DNA of 61,011 nt from an uncultured bacterium (GTDB lineage: Bacteria; Hydrothermota; Tepidihabitantia; Tepidihabitantales; DTDR01), in NCBI GenBank assembly GCA_938040315.1, contig CALHQW010000023.1, positions 1 to 61,011 of the forward strand, in the 5' to 3' direction. A model generated the notes under the pieces. It saw nothing but the letters and a program-made list of their open reading frames with translations. It was not told where the DNA came from and did not search any database. Shown piece by piece: positions 36,284-45,138 of this stretch (the first letter of the stretch is position 1; the number at the start of each line of letters is the position of its first letter). The position numbers were made by a program, and so were the translations under genes.

Positions 36284-36612
36284 GACTTAAAACATATCTT
36301 AAAAAAAACGACATTGTGGAAGTAATCTCGGGTGAAGAAAAGGGGAAAAGAGGAAAGATTATTAAAATGCTTTATGAAAGAGAGAAAAACCTAATAAGAG
36401 CGATTGTGGAAGGTGTAAATTTACATAAAAAACACCAAAGACCCCGCGGAGTTGAACAACCTGGAGGAATTATTGAAATTCCTTTGCCATTACCAGTTTG
36501 TAAATTAGCCTTAATTTGTCCCAAATGTGGCGAAAAGACAAAAGTAAAAAGAGAAAAAATTGAAAATCGAAGAGTAAGAATTTGTAAAAAGTGCAATGAA
36601 ATCATCGACTGA
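36280..36612 (+). CDS. rplX: 50S ribosomal protein L24
   Basis: KOW-domain assembly initiator of 110 residues: [17 protein letters not shown], then [14 protein letters not shown] and [20 protein letters not shown]. The C-terminal zinc-ribbon CPKCGEK...CKKCN keeps both CxxC pairs. It overlaps rplN by 4 bases and rplE by 17. Confidence 0.97.
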   Translation: MRLKTYLKKNDIVEVISGEEKGKRGKIIKMLYEREKNLIRAIVEGVNLHKKHQRPRGVEQPGGIIEIPLPLPVCKLALICPKCGEKTKVKREKIENRRVRICKKCNEIID

Positions 36613-37168
36613 AAAAAGTAAATATATTCCAAGATTATTAGAGGAGTATCGAAAAAGGATTATTCCTACTTTGATGAAAAAATTTGGTTATAAAAATCCA
36701 ATGCAAGTTCCTAAATTGGAAAAAATCGTGATAAATGTTGCTGCTGGTGAAGCGGTTTCTGACCCAAAAATTTTAGATATTATTAGCGAGGATTTAAGTT
36801 TAATAACTGGTCAAAGACCAATGATTGTAAGAGCAAAAAGATCGGTTTCTGCTTTTAAATTAAGAAAGGGGATGCCGATTGGATGTAAAGTGACTTTAAG
36901 AGGCTATCGGATGTATGAGTTTTTAGACCGTTTCATTAATTTTGCTGCACCAAGAATTAGAGATTTTCGGGGTTTTAATCCCTCTTCCTTTGATACTCGC
37001 GGAAATTATAATTTGGGACTTGATGAACAAGTTATTTTTCCGGAAATTGATGCAAGCAAAGTAAAAAAAATTTTTGGGATGGATATTGCCTTTGTTACTA
37101 ATGCCAAAAAGGACGATGAAGCAAAAGCATTATTAGAGGAATTTGGAATGGTGTTTAGAAAGGAGTAA
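36596..37168 (+). CDS. rplE: 50S ribosomal protein L5
   Basis: 5S rRNA-binding protein of 190 residues: [35 protein letters not shown] and [18 protein letters not shown]. Slightly longer than average because of an N-terminal [11 protein letters not shown] extension. Confidence 0.97.
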   Translation: MKSSTEKSKYIPRLLEEYRKRIIPTLMKKFGYKNPMQVPKLEKIVINVAAGEAVSDPKILDIISEDLSLITGQRPMIVRAKRSVSAFKLRKGMPIGCKVTLRGYRMYEFLDRFINFAAPRIRDFRGFNPSSFDTRGNYNLGLDEQVIFPEIDASKVKKIFGMDIAFVTNAKKDDEAKALLEEFGMVFRKE

Positions 37169-37169
37169 A

Positions 37170-37355
37170 ATGGCAAGAAAATGTCAAATTGAAAAAACTA
37201 AAAAAGAACCAAAATATAAAACAAGAGTAAAATTTCGCTGCCAAAGATGTTTTCGTTCTCGGGGCTATTTGAGAAAATTTGGACTTTGCCGAATCTGTTT
37301 TCGTGAATTGGCTTTGAAAGGTGAAATTCCCGGCGTAAGAAAGGCAAGTTGGTAA
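37170..37355 (+). CDS. rpsZ: 30S ribosomal protein S14, type Z
   Basis: Short zinc-binding S14 of 61 residues. The ATG at 37170 follows AAGGAG and gives [11 protein letters not shown]; an earlier in-frame ATG inside rplE is rejected. The zinc motif [20 protein letters not shown] is intact. Confidence 0.97.
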   Translation: MARKCQIEKTKKEPKYKTRVKFRCQRCFRSRGYLRKFGLCRICFRELALKGEIPGVRKASW

Positions 37356-37370
37356 AGTAAGGAGGAAAAG

Positions 37371-37766
37371 ATGATTTCTGATCCTATTAGTGATATGCTA
37401 ACAAGAATAAGAAATGCCTTAATGGTTCGCCATAAAGAGGTAAGAATTCCTTATTCCAAGATGAAATTGGAAATTGCACGGATTCTTTTAGAAGAAGGTT
37501 ATATTAGTAATTTTCAAATTATTGGTGAAGGGGTAAAAAAAGAGATTAATATTATTTTAAAATATACCGAAGAGGGTAAACCAGTAATTTATGGATTAAA
37601 AAGAATTTCTAAACCAAGTCGAAGAGTTTATGTAGGCGTAAAAGATATTCCCAAAGTAAAAGGTGGTCTAGGAATCGCTATCCTTTCTACTCCAAAAGGT
37701 ATTCTTACCGATCGTGAAGCAAGAAAAGAAAATGTTGGTGGAGAATTGCTATTGGAGGTCTGGTGA
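37371..37766 (+). CDS. rpsH: 30S ribosomal protein S8
   Basis: 16S central-domain binder of 131 residues: [21 protein letters not shown] at the start and [19 protein letters not shown] near the C-terminus. AAGGAGG precedes the ATG. This is the last ribosomal gene of the run: rplF, rplR, rpsE, rpmD, rplO and secY, which normally follow, are absent. Confidence 0.97.
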   Translation: MISDPISDMLTRIRNALMVRHKEVRIPYSKMKLEIARILLEEGYISNFQIIGEGVKKEINIILKYTEEGKPVIYGLKRISKPSRRVYVGVKDIPKVKGGLGIAILSTPKGILTDREARKENVGGELLLEVW

Positions 37767-37921
37767 TTACTTTAATTTCTGAGCAAATTTTTGTCCACTC
37801 CTTTATTAAAAGATTTGGTTTTGGGTTTTTAGGGTTTATCTATCTTGTTTTAGGATTTTTATTATTTTCTATAATTTTTTGGTTAGTCTATCTTTGGTTA
37901 GTAAAAGGAAAGAAAGAATAA
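37763..37921 (+). CDS. Small single-pass membrane protein after rpsH
   Basis: A GTG at 37763 overlaps the rpsH stop (GTGA) and opens 52 codons ending at TAA 37919-37921. The peptide ([18 protein letters not shown] then [19 protein letters not shown] and a KGKKE tail) is one long hydrophobic helix with a positive C-terminus. GGAGG lies 10 bases upstream inside rpsH. Its position where rplF is expected, and start-stop overlap, suggest real translation. It is not recognisably SecE or SecG. Confidence 0.5.
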   Translation: MITLISEQIFVHSFIKRFGFGFLGFIYLVLGFLLFSIIFWLVYLWLVKGKKE

Positions 37922-37937
37922 ATTATTTTCCTTCTTT

Positions 37938-38624
37938 TTAAGATTTTAATTCCCTTATAATCACGATTGGTGTCATTTCATTACTTTGGCCTGCTGGATT
38001 ATCTTTTAATATCTGTTCAATTAATTGAGTATTTAATTTATTTGAAGAAGCAATAACCCAACTACCGCCAATATCATTAACATCAACGATCGCCACCGGT
38101 AAAAAGGATAGTGAAGAACTTATTTTTTTAACGATCTTTTCGGGGTCTTTTGGCCCCATTATTACACACTCATAATATTCTTTTATTCCTGAAGTATAAG
38201 GAGCATCAATCATAGCTGCTTGTTTACCAGCGATCCGATAAAAATCACCTTTTCTACCAAAAAATTTAGTAATTCCACCAATAATAGCGGCTATTAATAT
38301 CCTTAACTTTCCACATTCCCTAATAGCACACTCCATACTATAAGGATTTCTAAGACCAATTCCGTAAGGAACTTTTCTAACAAATCGCCAAAGAAACCTC
38401 GCTAACAAAGAAACTTTTATCTCTTTTATGGGTATTGCTCTTCCTTGACTACAAGCGATTGCACTTTCACTAATAGTAATTATATCGTTTTCTTGTAAAA
38501 TTTCTTTGGTAGTTTCTTTAATTATCTGAATTAAATCGTCACCCCTCTTAATTAATCTGGTTTTTATTGGTATTCTTAAATATCTCTTACCGTTGATTTC
38601 AACTATTGGCTTCTTTTTTCTCAT
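37938..38624 (-). CDS. CofE-like coenzyme F420-0:L-glutamate ligase family protein
   Basis: Protein of 228 residues resembling the F420-0:gamma-glutamyl ligase (CofE/FbiB N-domain) fold: RYLRIPIKTRLIKRGDDLIQ, NDIITISESAIACSQGR, DAPYTSGIKEYYECVIMGP and VAIVDVNDIGGSWVIAS match its layout. In F420 producers it adds glutamate to F420-0 with GTP. No fbiA/cofD, cofC or F420-dependent oxidoreductase is in the window, and bacterial homologues outside F420 producers are uncharacterised, so the activity is uncertain. The message should be leaderless, diverging from lipB through overlapping promoters. Confidence 0.75.
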   Translation of the reverse strand: MRKKKPIVEINGKRYLRIPIKTRLIKRGDDLIQIIKETTKEILQENDIITISESAIACSQGRAIPIKEIKVSLLARFLWRFVRKVPYGIGLRNPYSMECAIRECGKLRILIAAIIGGITKFFGRKGDFYRIAGKQAAMIDAPYTSGIKEYYECVIMGPKDPEKIVKKISSSLSFLPVAIVDVNDIGGSWVIASSNKLNTQLIEQILKDNPAGQSNEMTPIVIIRELKS

Positions 38625-38631
38625 TTTAAAA

Positions 38632-38658
38632 ATTATAATAAAAATTTGAAAATTTCAA
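38632..38658 (-). promoter_or_regulatory. Leaderless promoter of CofE-like gene
   Basis: Minus-strand TTGAAA (38653-38658), short 15-base spacer, TATAAT (38632-38637), 7 bases before the ATG. Its spacer contains the -35 of the divergent lipB promoter, so the two promoters cannot be occupied together. Confidence 0.6.
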
Positions 38659-38674
38659 GAAAAATCTTTATAAT
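38646..38674 (+). promoter_or_regulatory. Leaderless promoter of lipB
   Basis: TTGAAA (38646-38651), 17-base spacer, TATAAT (38669-38674), then 7 bases to the ATG at 38682. It overlaps the divergent CofE-like promoter. Confidence 0.7.
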
Positions 38675-38681
38675 TAAATCT

Positions 38682-39302
38682 ATGGAAATTGTTGATTTAG
38701 GTATAAAAAATTTTATGGAAGCATATCAATTACAAAAATTGTATGTTGAGAAAAGAAAAAATAACGAAATAGATGATTTGTTAATCTTGGTAGAACACCC
38801 CCCAGTTATCACGATTGGTCGAAATGGCAAAATAGAGAACCTTTTAATTTCTAAAGATAGATTGAAAGAATTAAATATTGAATTTTATCAAATTGAAAGA
38901 GGAGGTGATATAACTATTCATAACTATGGTCAATTAGTTGGTTACTTAATTTTTTATTTAAGAAATGGTTTTTGGAGTATAAAAAATTTTATTAATAAAA
39001 TAGAAGATTTGATTATCCAATTTTTAAAGTCTTTGGATATTAATGCGGAAAAGAAAGAAAAATTTATTGGAGTTTTTGTGAAAGATAAAAAAATTTGTTC
39101 GATCGGAATGGCAATCGATAAAAATGTTACTTTTCACGGATTTGCTTTGAATGTAAATAATGATTTAAGTTATTTTCGATTAATTAACCCTTGCGGAATA
39201 AAAGGTTTAAAAATAACATCAATAAAAGAAGAATTAAAAAAAGAGATCCTAATAGAAAAAGTAAAAAAAGACTTGGCAGAAATTTTTAAAAATGGCTTTT
39301 GA
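38682..39302 (+). CDS. lipB: Lipoyl(octanoyl) transferase
   Basis: Moves octanoate from ACP to lipoyl domains. The ATG at 38682 is chosen because the upstream in-frame ATG (38646) lies in the -35 box; this gives 206 residues starting MEIVDLGIKNF. Motifs: LVEHPPVITIGRNG, ERGGDITIHNYGQLV, the catalytic Lys in KKICSIGMAI and the catalytic Cys in LINPCGIKG. It overlaps the protease gene by 11 bases. lipA is not in the window. Confidence 0.94.
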   Translation: MEIVDLGIKNFMEAYQLQKLYVEKRKNNEIDDLLILVEHPPVITIGRNGKIENLLISKDRLKELNIEFYQIERGGDITIHNYGQLVGYLIFYLRNGFWSIKNFINKIEDLIIQFLKSLDINAEKKEKFIGVFVKDKKICSIGMAIDKNVTFHGFALNVNNDLSYFRLINPCGIKGLKITSIKEELKKEILIEKVKKDLAEIFKNGF

Positions 39303-40347
39303 TTATTATAAAGAAAATTTACTATTTATGATAAACAATTATTTTGAAATCCATCAAATTAATGGGCGAATTTTTATTGGTAAATTAAGAGAACCCTGGG
39401 AAATTAACCTGAGAAATTTAAAAATGGCTTTAGAATCCTATGGTTATATTCCTTTTTTTTCTAAAAGGAAAAATTATCATGTACTAACTTTGATAGAAAA
39501 AACTTATAAAGAAGAAAAAAAGGAAAATTATTTATTAAATCTATTTTTATTTCTTTTAACTCTTTTAACCACTTTACTCGTTGGTTCTTTTCATCAGGGT
39601 GGTAACCCCTTTTTAAAAATTAGTGACATTTTTTTAGGAATTCCTTTTTCCTTTTCTCTTTTAGCAATTTTAGGTTCTCATGAATTGGGACATTACTTTA
39701 TAGCAAAAAAGGAAAATATTTCAGTAAGTTTACCTTATTTTTTACCTGTTCCTCATCCCTTAATTGGAACAATGGGAGCTTTTATTAAAATGCGTTCTAT
39801 CATTCCCTCCAAGAAATCTTTAATAAGAGTTGGTATTGCGGGACCTTTAGTGGGCTTTTTGGTTGCTTTACCGATAACCTATGTGGGTTTAAAACTCTCT
39901 AAAATAATAAAATTAGAAGAAATAAAACAGGGTTTATCTTTAGGAAATTCGATTATTTTTTCCATATTAACAAAAATTGTTTTTAAAAATATTCCTGAAG
40001 GATGTGATATTCTTTTACATCCGATGGCTTTTGCTGGTTGGTTAGGATTTTTTGTAACCGCTTTAAACCTTGTTCCTTTAGGACAGTTAGACGGGGGGCA
40101 TATCGCTTATGCTCTTTTTGGTCGTTTTAGATTATTTATAATTATTATCTTAGGAATTCTCATTTATTTAAGCAGATATTGGTTGGGCTGGTTATTTTGG
40201 GCAATTATTGTTTCTTTGCTTAGTTTAAAACATCCGCCGGTTCAAGATGAAATTACTTCCTTAACAAAGAAAGATATACTTCTGACAATTTGTGCTTTAA
40301 TAATTTTATTATTAACTTTTCCTCCAAAACCTTTTGGAACGATGTGA
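39292..40347 (+). CDS. Site-2-protease family membrane metallopeptidase (M50)
   Basis: Intramembrane zinc peptidase of 351 residues. After a soluble N-terminal region come about six or seven membrane segments. The zinc site HELGHYFIAK (HExxH) lies in one near residues 135-145, and the third ligand region LVPLGQLDGGHIAY carries the family LDGG variant. No PDZ domain is evident, so it resembles the simple plant-EGY/archaeal type rather than RseP. Starts within lipB and overlaps fabD by one base. Substrate unknown. Confidence 0.9.
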   Translation: MAFDYYKENLLFMINNYFEIHQINGRIFIGKLREPWEINLRNLKMALESYGYIPFFSKRKNYHVLTLIEKTYKEEKKENYLLNLFLFLLTLLTTLLVGSFHQGGNPFLKISDIFLGIPFSFSLLAILGSHELGHYFIAKKENISVSLPYFLPVPHPLIGTMGAFIKMRSIIPSKKSLIRVGIAGPLVGFLVALPITYVGLKLSKIIKLEEIKQGLSLGNSIIFSILTKIVFKNIPEGCDILLHPMAFAGWLGFFVTALNLVPLGQLDGGHIAYALFGRFRLFIIIILGILIYLSRYWLGWLFWAIIVSLLSLKHPPVQDEITSLTKKDILLTICALIILLLTFPPKPFGTM

Positions 40348-41261
40348 TGAGTACCAAAAAAATTTGTGCTATGTTTCCAGGGCAAGGTTCTCAATATGTA
40401 GGAATGGGAAAAGATCTATATGAAAATTTTTCATTAGCAAAAAAAATTTATGACGAAGCTTGCGAAATTTTAAGATTTAATATTAAAAAAATATCTTTTG
40501 AAGGTAGTGAAGAAGATTTAAAAAAAACTTCTATTACCCAACCAGCAATTCTTCTTCATTCGATTGTTTGTTTAGAACTTTTTAAAACTTTTAAAAATGA
40601 AAAATTTGATTTAGTAATGGGCCATAGTTTAGGAGAATATACTGCGCTGTATGCTAATGGTGTGTTTGATTTTCCCACAGTATTAAAATTAGTTAAAAAA
40701 AGAGGAGAATTAATGGAAAAAGCAGGGAAAGAAAGACCAGGAATAATGGCAGCAATTATTGGTTTACCAGAAGAAAAAATAAAAGACACTTGCGAAAAAG
40801 TTTCCGGAATTTGTGTATTAGCAAATTTTAATGCCCCTAATCAAATAGTGATCGCTGGAGAAATTGTAGCAGTAAAAGAAGTCTGCGAAATACTAGCAAA
40901 GGAAAAAGCAAAAGTAGTAATGCTTCCCGTTTCCGGTGCTTTTCACTCACCTTTAATGGAATCGGCTTATTTGGAATTTAAAGAATATCTTCTTCAATTT
41001 AATTTTAATACTCCTAAAATACCAATAATAATGAATACTAGTGGCGAGGTTTGTGAGGATATTGAAGTAATTAAAAGAAACCTTGAAATCCAAATTATTT
41101 CTCCCGTTTTGTGGGAAAAAAGTGTGAAAAAAGCGGTTGATTCCGGTTTTCAAACTTTTTACGAAATTGGTCCCGGAAAAATTTTGAGTAGTCTTGTGAA
41201 AAAAACTGAGGAAAAAGTAATGGTTTGTAATTTTGGTAAAAAGGAAGATTTCTTAACCTAA
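40347..41261 (+). CDS. fabD: Malonyl-CoA-ACP transacylase
   Basis: Loads malonate on ACP for fatty-acid synthesis. The ATG at 40347 (TGATGA overlap with the protease) gives 304 residues beginning MSTKKICAMFPGQGSQ; an upstream in-frame ATG is rejected. The nucleophile is in GHSLGEYTALYA, His is in VSGAFHSPLM, and the C-terminal FYEIGPGKILSSLVKK is standard. Other fab genes are not adjacent. Confidence 0.96.
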   Translation: MSTKKICAMFPGQGSQYVGMGKDLYENFSLAKKIYDEACEILRFNIKKISFEGSEEDLKKTSITQPAILLHSIVCLELFKTFKNEKFDLVMGHSLGEYTALYANGVFDFPTVLKLVKKRGELMEKAGKERPGIMAAIIGLPEEKIKDTCEKVSGICVLANFNAPNQIVIAGEIVAVKEVCEILAKEKAKVVMLPVSGAFHSPLMESAYLEFKEYLLQFNFNTPKIPIIMNTSGEVCEDIEVIKRNLEIQIISPVLWEKSVKKAVDSGFQTFYEIGPGKILSSLVKKTEEKVMVCNFGKKEDFLT

Positions 41262-41264
41262 TAA

Positions 41265-42950
41265 TTGGTTTATCTTTATTTTCTGATCCTTTTTATTATT
41301 TTATTCTCTACTCTTTCGCCAACTGTTGGTTTGATTGATTCGGGAGAAATTATTTTTGGCATTAACTATTTAAACATTTTGCATCCGACCGGTTATCCTT
41401 TATTCACTTTATTGGGCAAAATATTTTCCTTTTTACCTTTCTTAGAACCAGCTTTCAAAGGAAATCTTCTTTCTTTTTTACTGGGTTTTTTTACAATAAT
41501 CCTTTTATATTTTTTAATTAAAAAAATTACCAATGATAATATTGTTTCACTTATTTATGTTACTCTTTTTTCTTTTAACAATCTTTTTTGGTCAATAGTT
41601 AATGAAATAGAGGTATATTCTTTAACTACTTTTCTTTTGATATTATTAATTTATCTATTTTTGAAAAAAGAAGAAGAAAATATTTTCCTTTTTACCGCTT
41701 ATGTGTTAGGAGTATCTTTAACTCACCATTTAATGTTACTCGCAATAGTTTTACCAATGATAATTTATTTTATTTTAAAAGAAAAGAAAAAAATTTTTTT
41801 ATTTATCATCTTTTTTCTTCTCGGTTTTTCTCTTTATCTTTATTTACTAATTAGAGCAAACTCTGAACCAATATTTAATTGGGGAAAACCCAAAGATTTT
41901 TTAAGACTCTTCTGGCATATCAGTGGTAAACAATATCGTATTTGGTCTTTCTCTTTACCTTTTAATGAAGTTATTAACAATTTCGTTAAGGAAATAAATT
42001 TTTTAATTAAAGAAATGGTTTATGTTTATTTTCTTTTGGTAATTATTGGAATTTATTTTCTTTTTAAGAAAAGTCGTGAATTAACAGTAATTTTAGTTGC
42101 TACAATATTCATTGGTATTTTAAATTCAATAAATTATAGCATTCCTGATATCCAACCTTATTATCTACCTACCTTTATTCCATTAATAATATTTTCTTCT
42201 TACGGATTTTCCAACATCAAAATTTTTCTCACAAAAATTACAAAATTATTAATTTTTTTTATAACCTTTTTGATATTACTAATTTCCAATTATCAAAAAA
42301 ATAATAAAAGAAATTTTTATTTAGTTTATGATTTTGTTTATAATATTTTAAAATCTTTACCAGAAAATTCTTTGGTCCTAACTAATTGGTGGGATTTCTA
42401 TTCACCTTCTTTATATCTTCAATATTTAAAAAACTTTCGCAGAGATGTAATTATTATTGATAAAGAACTCTTAAGAAGAAGCTTTTATTTAGATTATTTA
42501 AGAAAAGTTTATCCTGATTTAACAAATAAGGTAAAAAGCAAATTAGAGGAATATGAAAAATATCTTTATCAGTTTGAATATAATAAATTAAAAAACTCTT
42601 GGGAAATCCAAAATGCTTATATAAATTTGCTTTCAAGCTTTATAGAGAATAAAAAAAATAAAGCCTATCTCGTTTATTTAAATTTAAATGATTACGATCT
42701 AAAAACTCTTCTTGTAAATAAAAAAATTATTCCTTATTTTTTAGCATTACAAATTAAAGACACTTTCGAATATCAATATTATGATTTTAAAAATTTACGT
42801 TATCGAAAACCAAAAAAGATTTTAGATGAACGAGAAAGTTTAATTATTGATTATTATAAAAATATAATAAATGCTAATATCTATTTTTTAGAAAAAACAG
42901 GAGAGAAAGAAAAAATTAATAAATTAAAAGAGATATTAAAAAATTTTTAA
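41265..42950 (+). CDS. DUF2723-type polytopic membrane protein (putative glycosyltransferase)
   Basis: Membrane protein of 561 residues starting with TTG. Its first half has about ten membrane segments and the DUF2723 signature: LIDSGEIIFGINYLNILHPTGYPLF, where the acidic Asp-Ser-Gly-Glu and HPTGYPL motifs resemble the GT-C/PMT first-loop site. The second half is soluble and helical. The family is suspected of O-glycosylating exported proteins in FCB bacteria, which would fit the secretome here, but that is inference. It ends immediately before tRNA-Gln on the opposite strand. Confidence 0.82.
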   Translation: MVYLYFLILFIILFSTLSPTVGLIDSGEIIFGINYLNILHPTGYPLFTLLGKIFSFLPFLEPAFKGNLLSFLLGFFTIILLYFLIKKITNDNIVSLIYVTLFSFNNLFWSIVNEIEVYSLTTFLLILLIYLFLKKEEENIFLFTAYVLGVSLTHHLMLLAIVLPMIIYFILKEKKKIFLFIIFFLLGFSLYLYLLIRANSEPIFNWGKPKDFLRLFWHISGKQYRIWSFSLPFNEVINNFVKEINFLIKEMVYVYFLLVIIGIYFLFKKSRELTVILVATIFIGILNSINYSIPDIQPYYLPTFIPLIIFSSYGFSNIKIFLTKITKLLIFFITFLILLISNYQKNNKRNFYLVYDFVYNILKSLPENSLVLTNWWDFYSPSLYLQYLKNFRRDVIIIDKELLRRSFYLDYLRKVYPDLTNKVKSKLEEYEKYLYQFEYNKLKNSWEIQNAYINLLSSFIENKKNKAYLVYLNLNDYDLKTLLVNKKIIPYFLALQIKDTFEYQYYDFKNLRYRKPKKILDERESLIIDYYKNIINANIYFLEKTGEKEKINKLKEILKNF

Positions 42951-43022
42951 CTGGGGGACAGGGATTCGAACCCCGACCATCTGATCCAGAGTCAGATGTC
43001 CTGCCAATTAGACGATCCCCCA
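42951..43022 (-). tRNA. tRNA-Gln (CTG)
   Basis: 72-base cloverleaf on the minus strand: acceptor TGGGGGA/TCCCCCA, anticodon stem TCTGA/TCAGA with loop CTCTGGA (anticodon CTG, reads CAG), T arm with GGTTCGAATCC. Discriminator G; CCA is not encoded. Confidence 0.96.
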
Positions 43023-43032
43023 ATAATATAAA

Positions 43033-43061
43033 ATTTTAAATAAGATGAATAAAATTTTCAA
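43033..43061 (-). promoter_or_regulatory. Promoter of tRNA-Gln
   Basis: Minus-strand TTGAAA (43056-43061), 17-base spacer, TAAAAT (43033-43038), about 10 bases before the mature tRNA 5' end. Confidence 0.65.
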
Positions 43062-43103
43062 GAGTAATTTTTATTTTGAATAAAATATTATCTTTCTGTC
43101 ATT

Positions 43104-43132
43104 TTGATTTTTAAAAATTAATTGATTATAAT
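43104..43132 (+). promoter_or_regulatory. Leaderless promoter of aminotransferase/DUF58/BatA unit
   Basis: TTGATT (43104-43109), 17-base spacer, TATAAT (43127-43132), then only 5 bases to the ATG at 43138. Confidence 0.7.
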
Positions 43133-43137
43133 TTATT

Positions 43138-44260
43138 ATGTTAAATTTTTCTCTTTATCGAAAAGAGTTTCCAATTTTGAAAAAATATATTTATCTTAAC
43201 AATGCAGCAAGTGGACCAATGACTTTACGAACAAAAAAGGCAATAGAAGATTGGCTTAATAAGTATATTTATGAAGGAAATATAGAATGGGAAGAATGTG
43301 AAAAATTATCAGAAGAAACAAGAGAGATTGTTGCTAACTTTTTAAATGCTAATAAAGAAGAGATATGTTTCAAAAGAAATACAAGTGAGGGAATTTTAAC
43401 AGTTTTAAACTTTATTAAGTTTAATGAAAATGATAATATAATTGTTGCCAAGGATAATTTTCCTGCTAATTTTTTGCCTTATCAAAATTTTAATAAAGTA
43501 GAAAAAAAATATATCTCAATCTTGCAAGGTGATATTTTAAAACAAATTAAAAAATTATTTAATAGAAGAACTAAACTAATTGCTTTAGATTGGGTACATT
43601 TCCTTTCTGGTTACCAAATTCCTTTGAAAGAAGTAAGCGAATTTTGTAGAAATTACGATTGTTTTTTGCTAATCGACGGAATTCAAGGAATTGGAGCATT
43701 AGAAATGGATTTAAAAAAACTCGATATTGATTTTCTTGTTTTTGGTGGTGGCAAATGGCTTTTTCCACCACAAGGAATCGGAGTGCTTTATGTCAAAAAA
43801 GAAGTTTTAAAAAATCTAAAAATAGAGCTTATTGGTTGGTTGGGTTATGAATGGAAGGAATTTAATAAAATATTTTCAAAAAAAAAAGATTAAAAAAAGT
43901 GCTTCCAAATTAGAAGAGGGAACCAAAAATTATTTAGGAATAGTTGGCTTAAAAGAGAATATAAAATTTCTTAATGAAATTGGAATTAAAAACATTCAAA
44001 ACCATCTTTTATTTTTAACTAATTATTTAATTAAACAGCTAAAAGATTTAGGTTTTGAAGTTTTAGAAAGAAACAAAGGAAGTGGTATTGTCGCCAGCAG
44101 AACAAAAGATAAAGATAGCAAAATTCTTTATCAAAAGATTTTAGAAAAGGGATTCAAAATTTCTTTAAGGGAAGATTACTTACGAATATCTCCTCATTTT
44201 TACAATACTAAAAAAGATATAGATAATTTAATTGAAACAATAACTTATTTAATAAAATGA
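43138..44260 (+). pseudogene. Class V aminotransferase (cysteine desulfurase-like), frameshifted at an A10 run
   Basis: PLP enzyme of the SufS/isopenicillin-epimerase group, split into two frames. The first part (43138-43893) has YLNNAASGPMTLRTKKAI at the start and GGGKWLFPPQGIGVLYV, whose Lys should bind PLP. The second part continues in the +1 frame from about 43888 (KKSASKLEEGTKNYLGIVGL) to the normal end at 44260. The break lies at ten consecutive A residues (43878-43887); one fewer A restores a single protein of about 373 residues. The protein may be a sequencing indel, a true pseudogene or corrected by slippage. The catalytic Cys loop of SufS is not evident. Confidence 0.8.
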
Positions 44261-45138
44261 AGTATCTTTTACCGGAAATAATTCATAAAATAAAAAGATT
44301 AGATTTAAAAGCTAAGTTAGTAGTTGAAGGCTTTCTTTCGGGATTTCATAAAAGCTCCTATAAAGGACAGGCAATTGAATTTGCTGATTATCGCCCTTAT
44401 TTACCCGGAGACGAACTTAAAAGAATTGACTGGAAAATATTTGCAAAAACTGATAAATTTTGGATTAGAGAGTATGAGGAAGAAACTAACTTACGCGCTT
44501 ATTTACTTTTAGATAACTCATGTTCAATGGCTTATAAAAGTAAAGAGATTAGTAAATTTGAATACTCTTCTTTTTTAGCAGCCTGCTTTGCTTATCTATT
44601 ATTTAAACAACATGATAGTGTAGGAATAGCAATTTTTAATAAAAATAATTATCAGTATCTTCCTCCCCAATTTTCTAAATTTCATTTATCCAAAATATTA
44701 GAAACGATCGAAAAGACGAAACCAGAAGGTGAAACAGATATTCTAAGAAGTTTAACAGAAATTGGAAAGAAAATTAAAAAGCGGGGATTAATAATTATTT
44801 TTTCTGATCTTTTTGATAATAAAGATAATGTATTAAAAGCATTAAAAAATTTGCGACACAAGAAAAACGAAGTTTTGGTTTTTCATATCCTTGATCCAAA
44901 TGAAGTAAACTTAGATTATAATGAACCAATAATTGTTAGAGATTTGGAAACAAAAAGAGAAATGATGTTAGATCCAAGGAAAATAAAAAAAGAGTATCAA
45001 GAAAGTTTAAGAAATTTATTTCTTTATTATAAAAGAGAATGTATAGCTCATTATATTGATTATAATTTTATTTTTACTAATTGGCCTTTTGAGTATGCCT
45101 TTTTTAATTACTTAGAAAAAAGAGCAAGAATTAAATGA
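44257..45138 (+). CDS. DUF58 domain protein
   Basis: Soluble protein of 293 residues of the DUF58 (MoxR-associated) family: YKGQAIEFADYRPYLPGD, RIDWKIFAKTDKFWIREYEEE and YLLLDNSCSM, a MIDAS-like DxSxS of a von Willebrand A fold. It overlaps the aminotransferase and the BatA-like gene by 4 bases each. In most genomes this pair follows a MoxR AAA ATPase; here no MoxR is present and the aminotransferase occupies its place. Confidence 0.92.
   Translation: MKYLLPEIIHKIKRLDLKAKLVVEGFLSGFHKSSYKGQAIEFADYRPYLPGDELKRIDWKIFAKTDKFWIREYEEETNLRAYLLLDNSCSMAYKSKEISKFEYSSFLAACFAYLLFKQHDSVGIAIFNKNNYQYLPPQFSKFHLSKILETIEKTKPEGETDILRSLTEIGKKIKKRGLIIIFSDLFDNKDNVLKALKNLRHKKNEVLVFHILDPNEVNLDYNEPIIVRDLETKREMMLDPRKIKKEYQESLRNLFLYYKRECIAHYIDYNFIFTNWPFEYAFFNYLEKRARIK

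Noticed and set aside
36280-36612. L24 C-terminal cysteines as an unusual zinc fusion
   Set aside because: Many bacterial L24 proteins carry the same CxxC pairs; ordinary.
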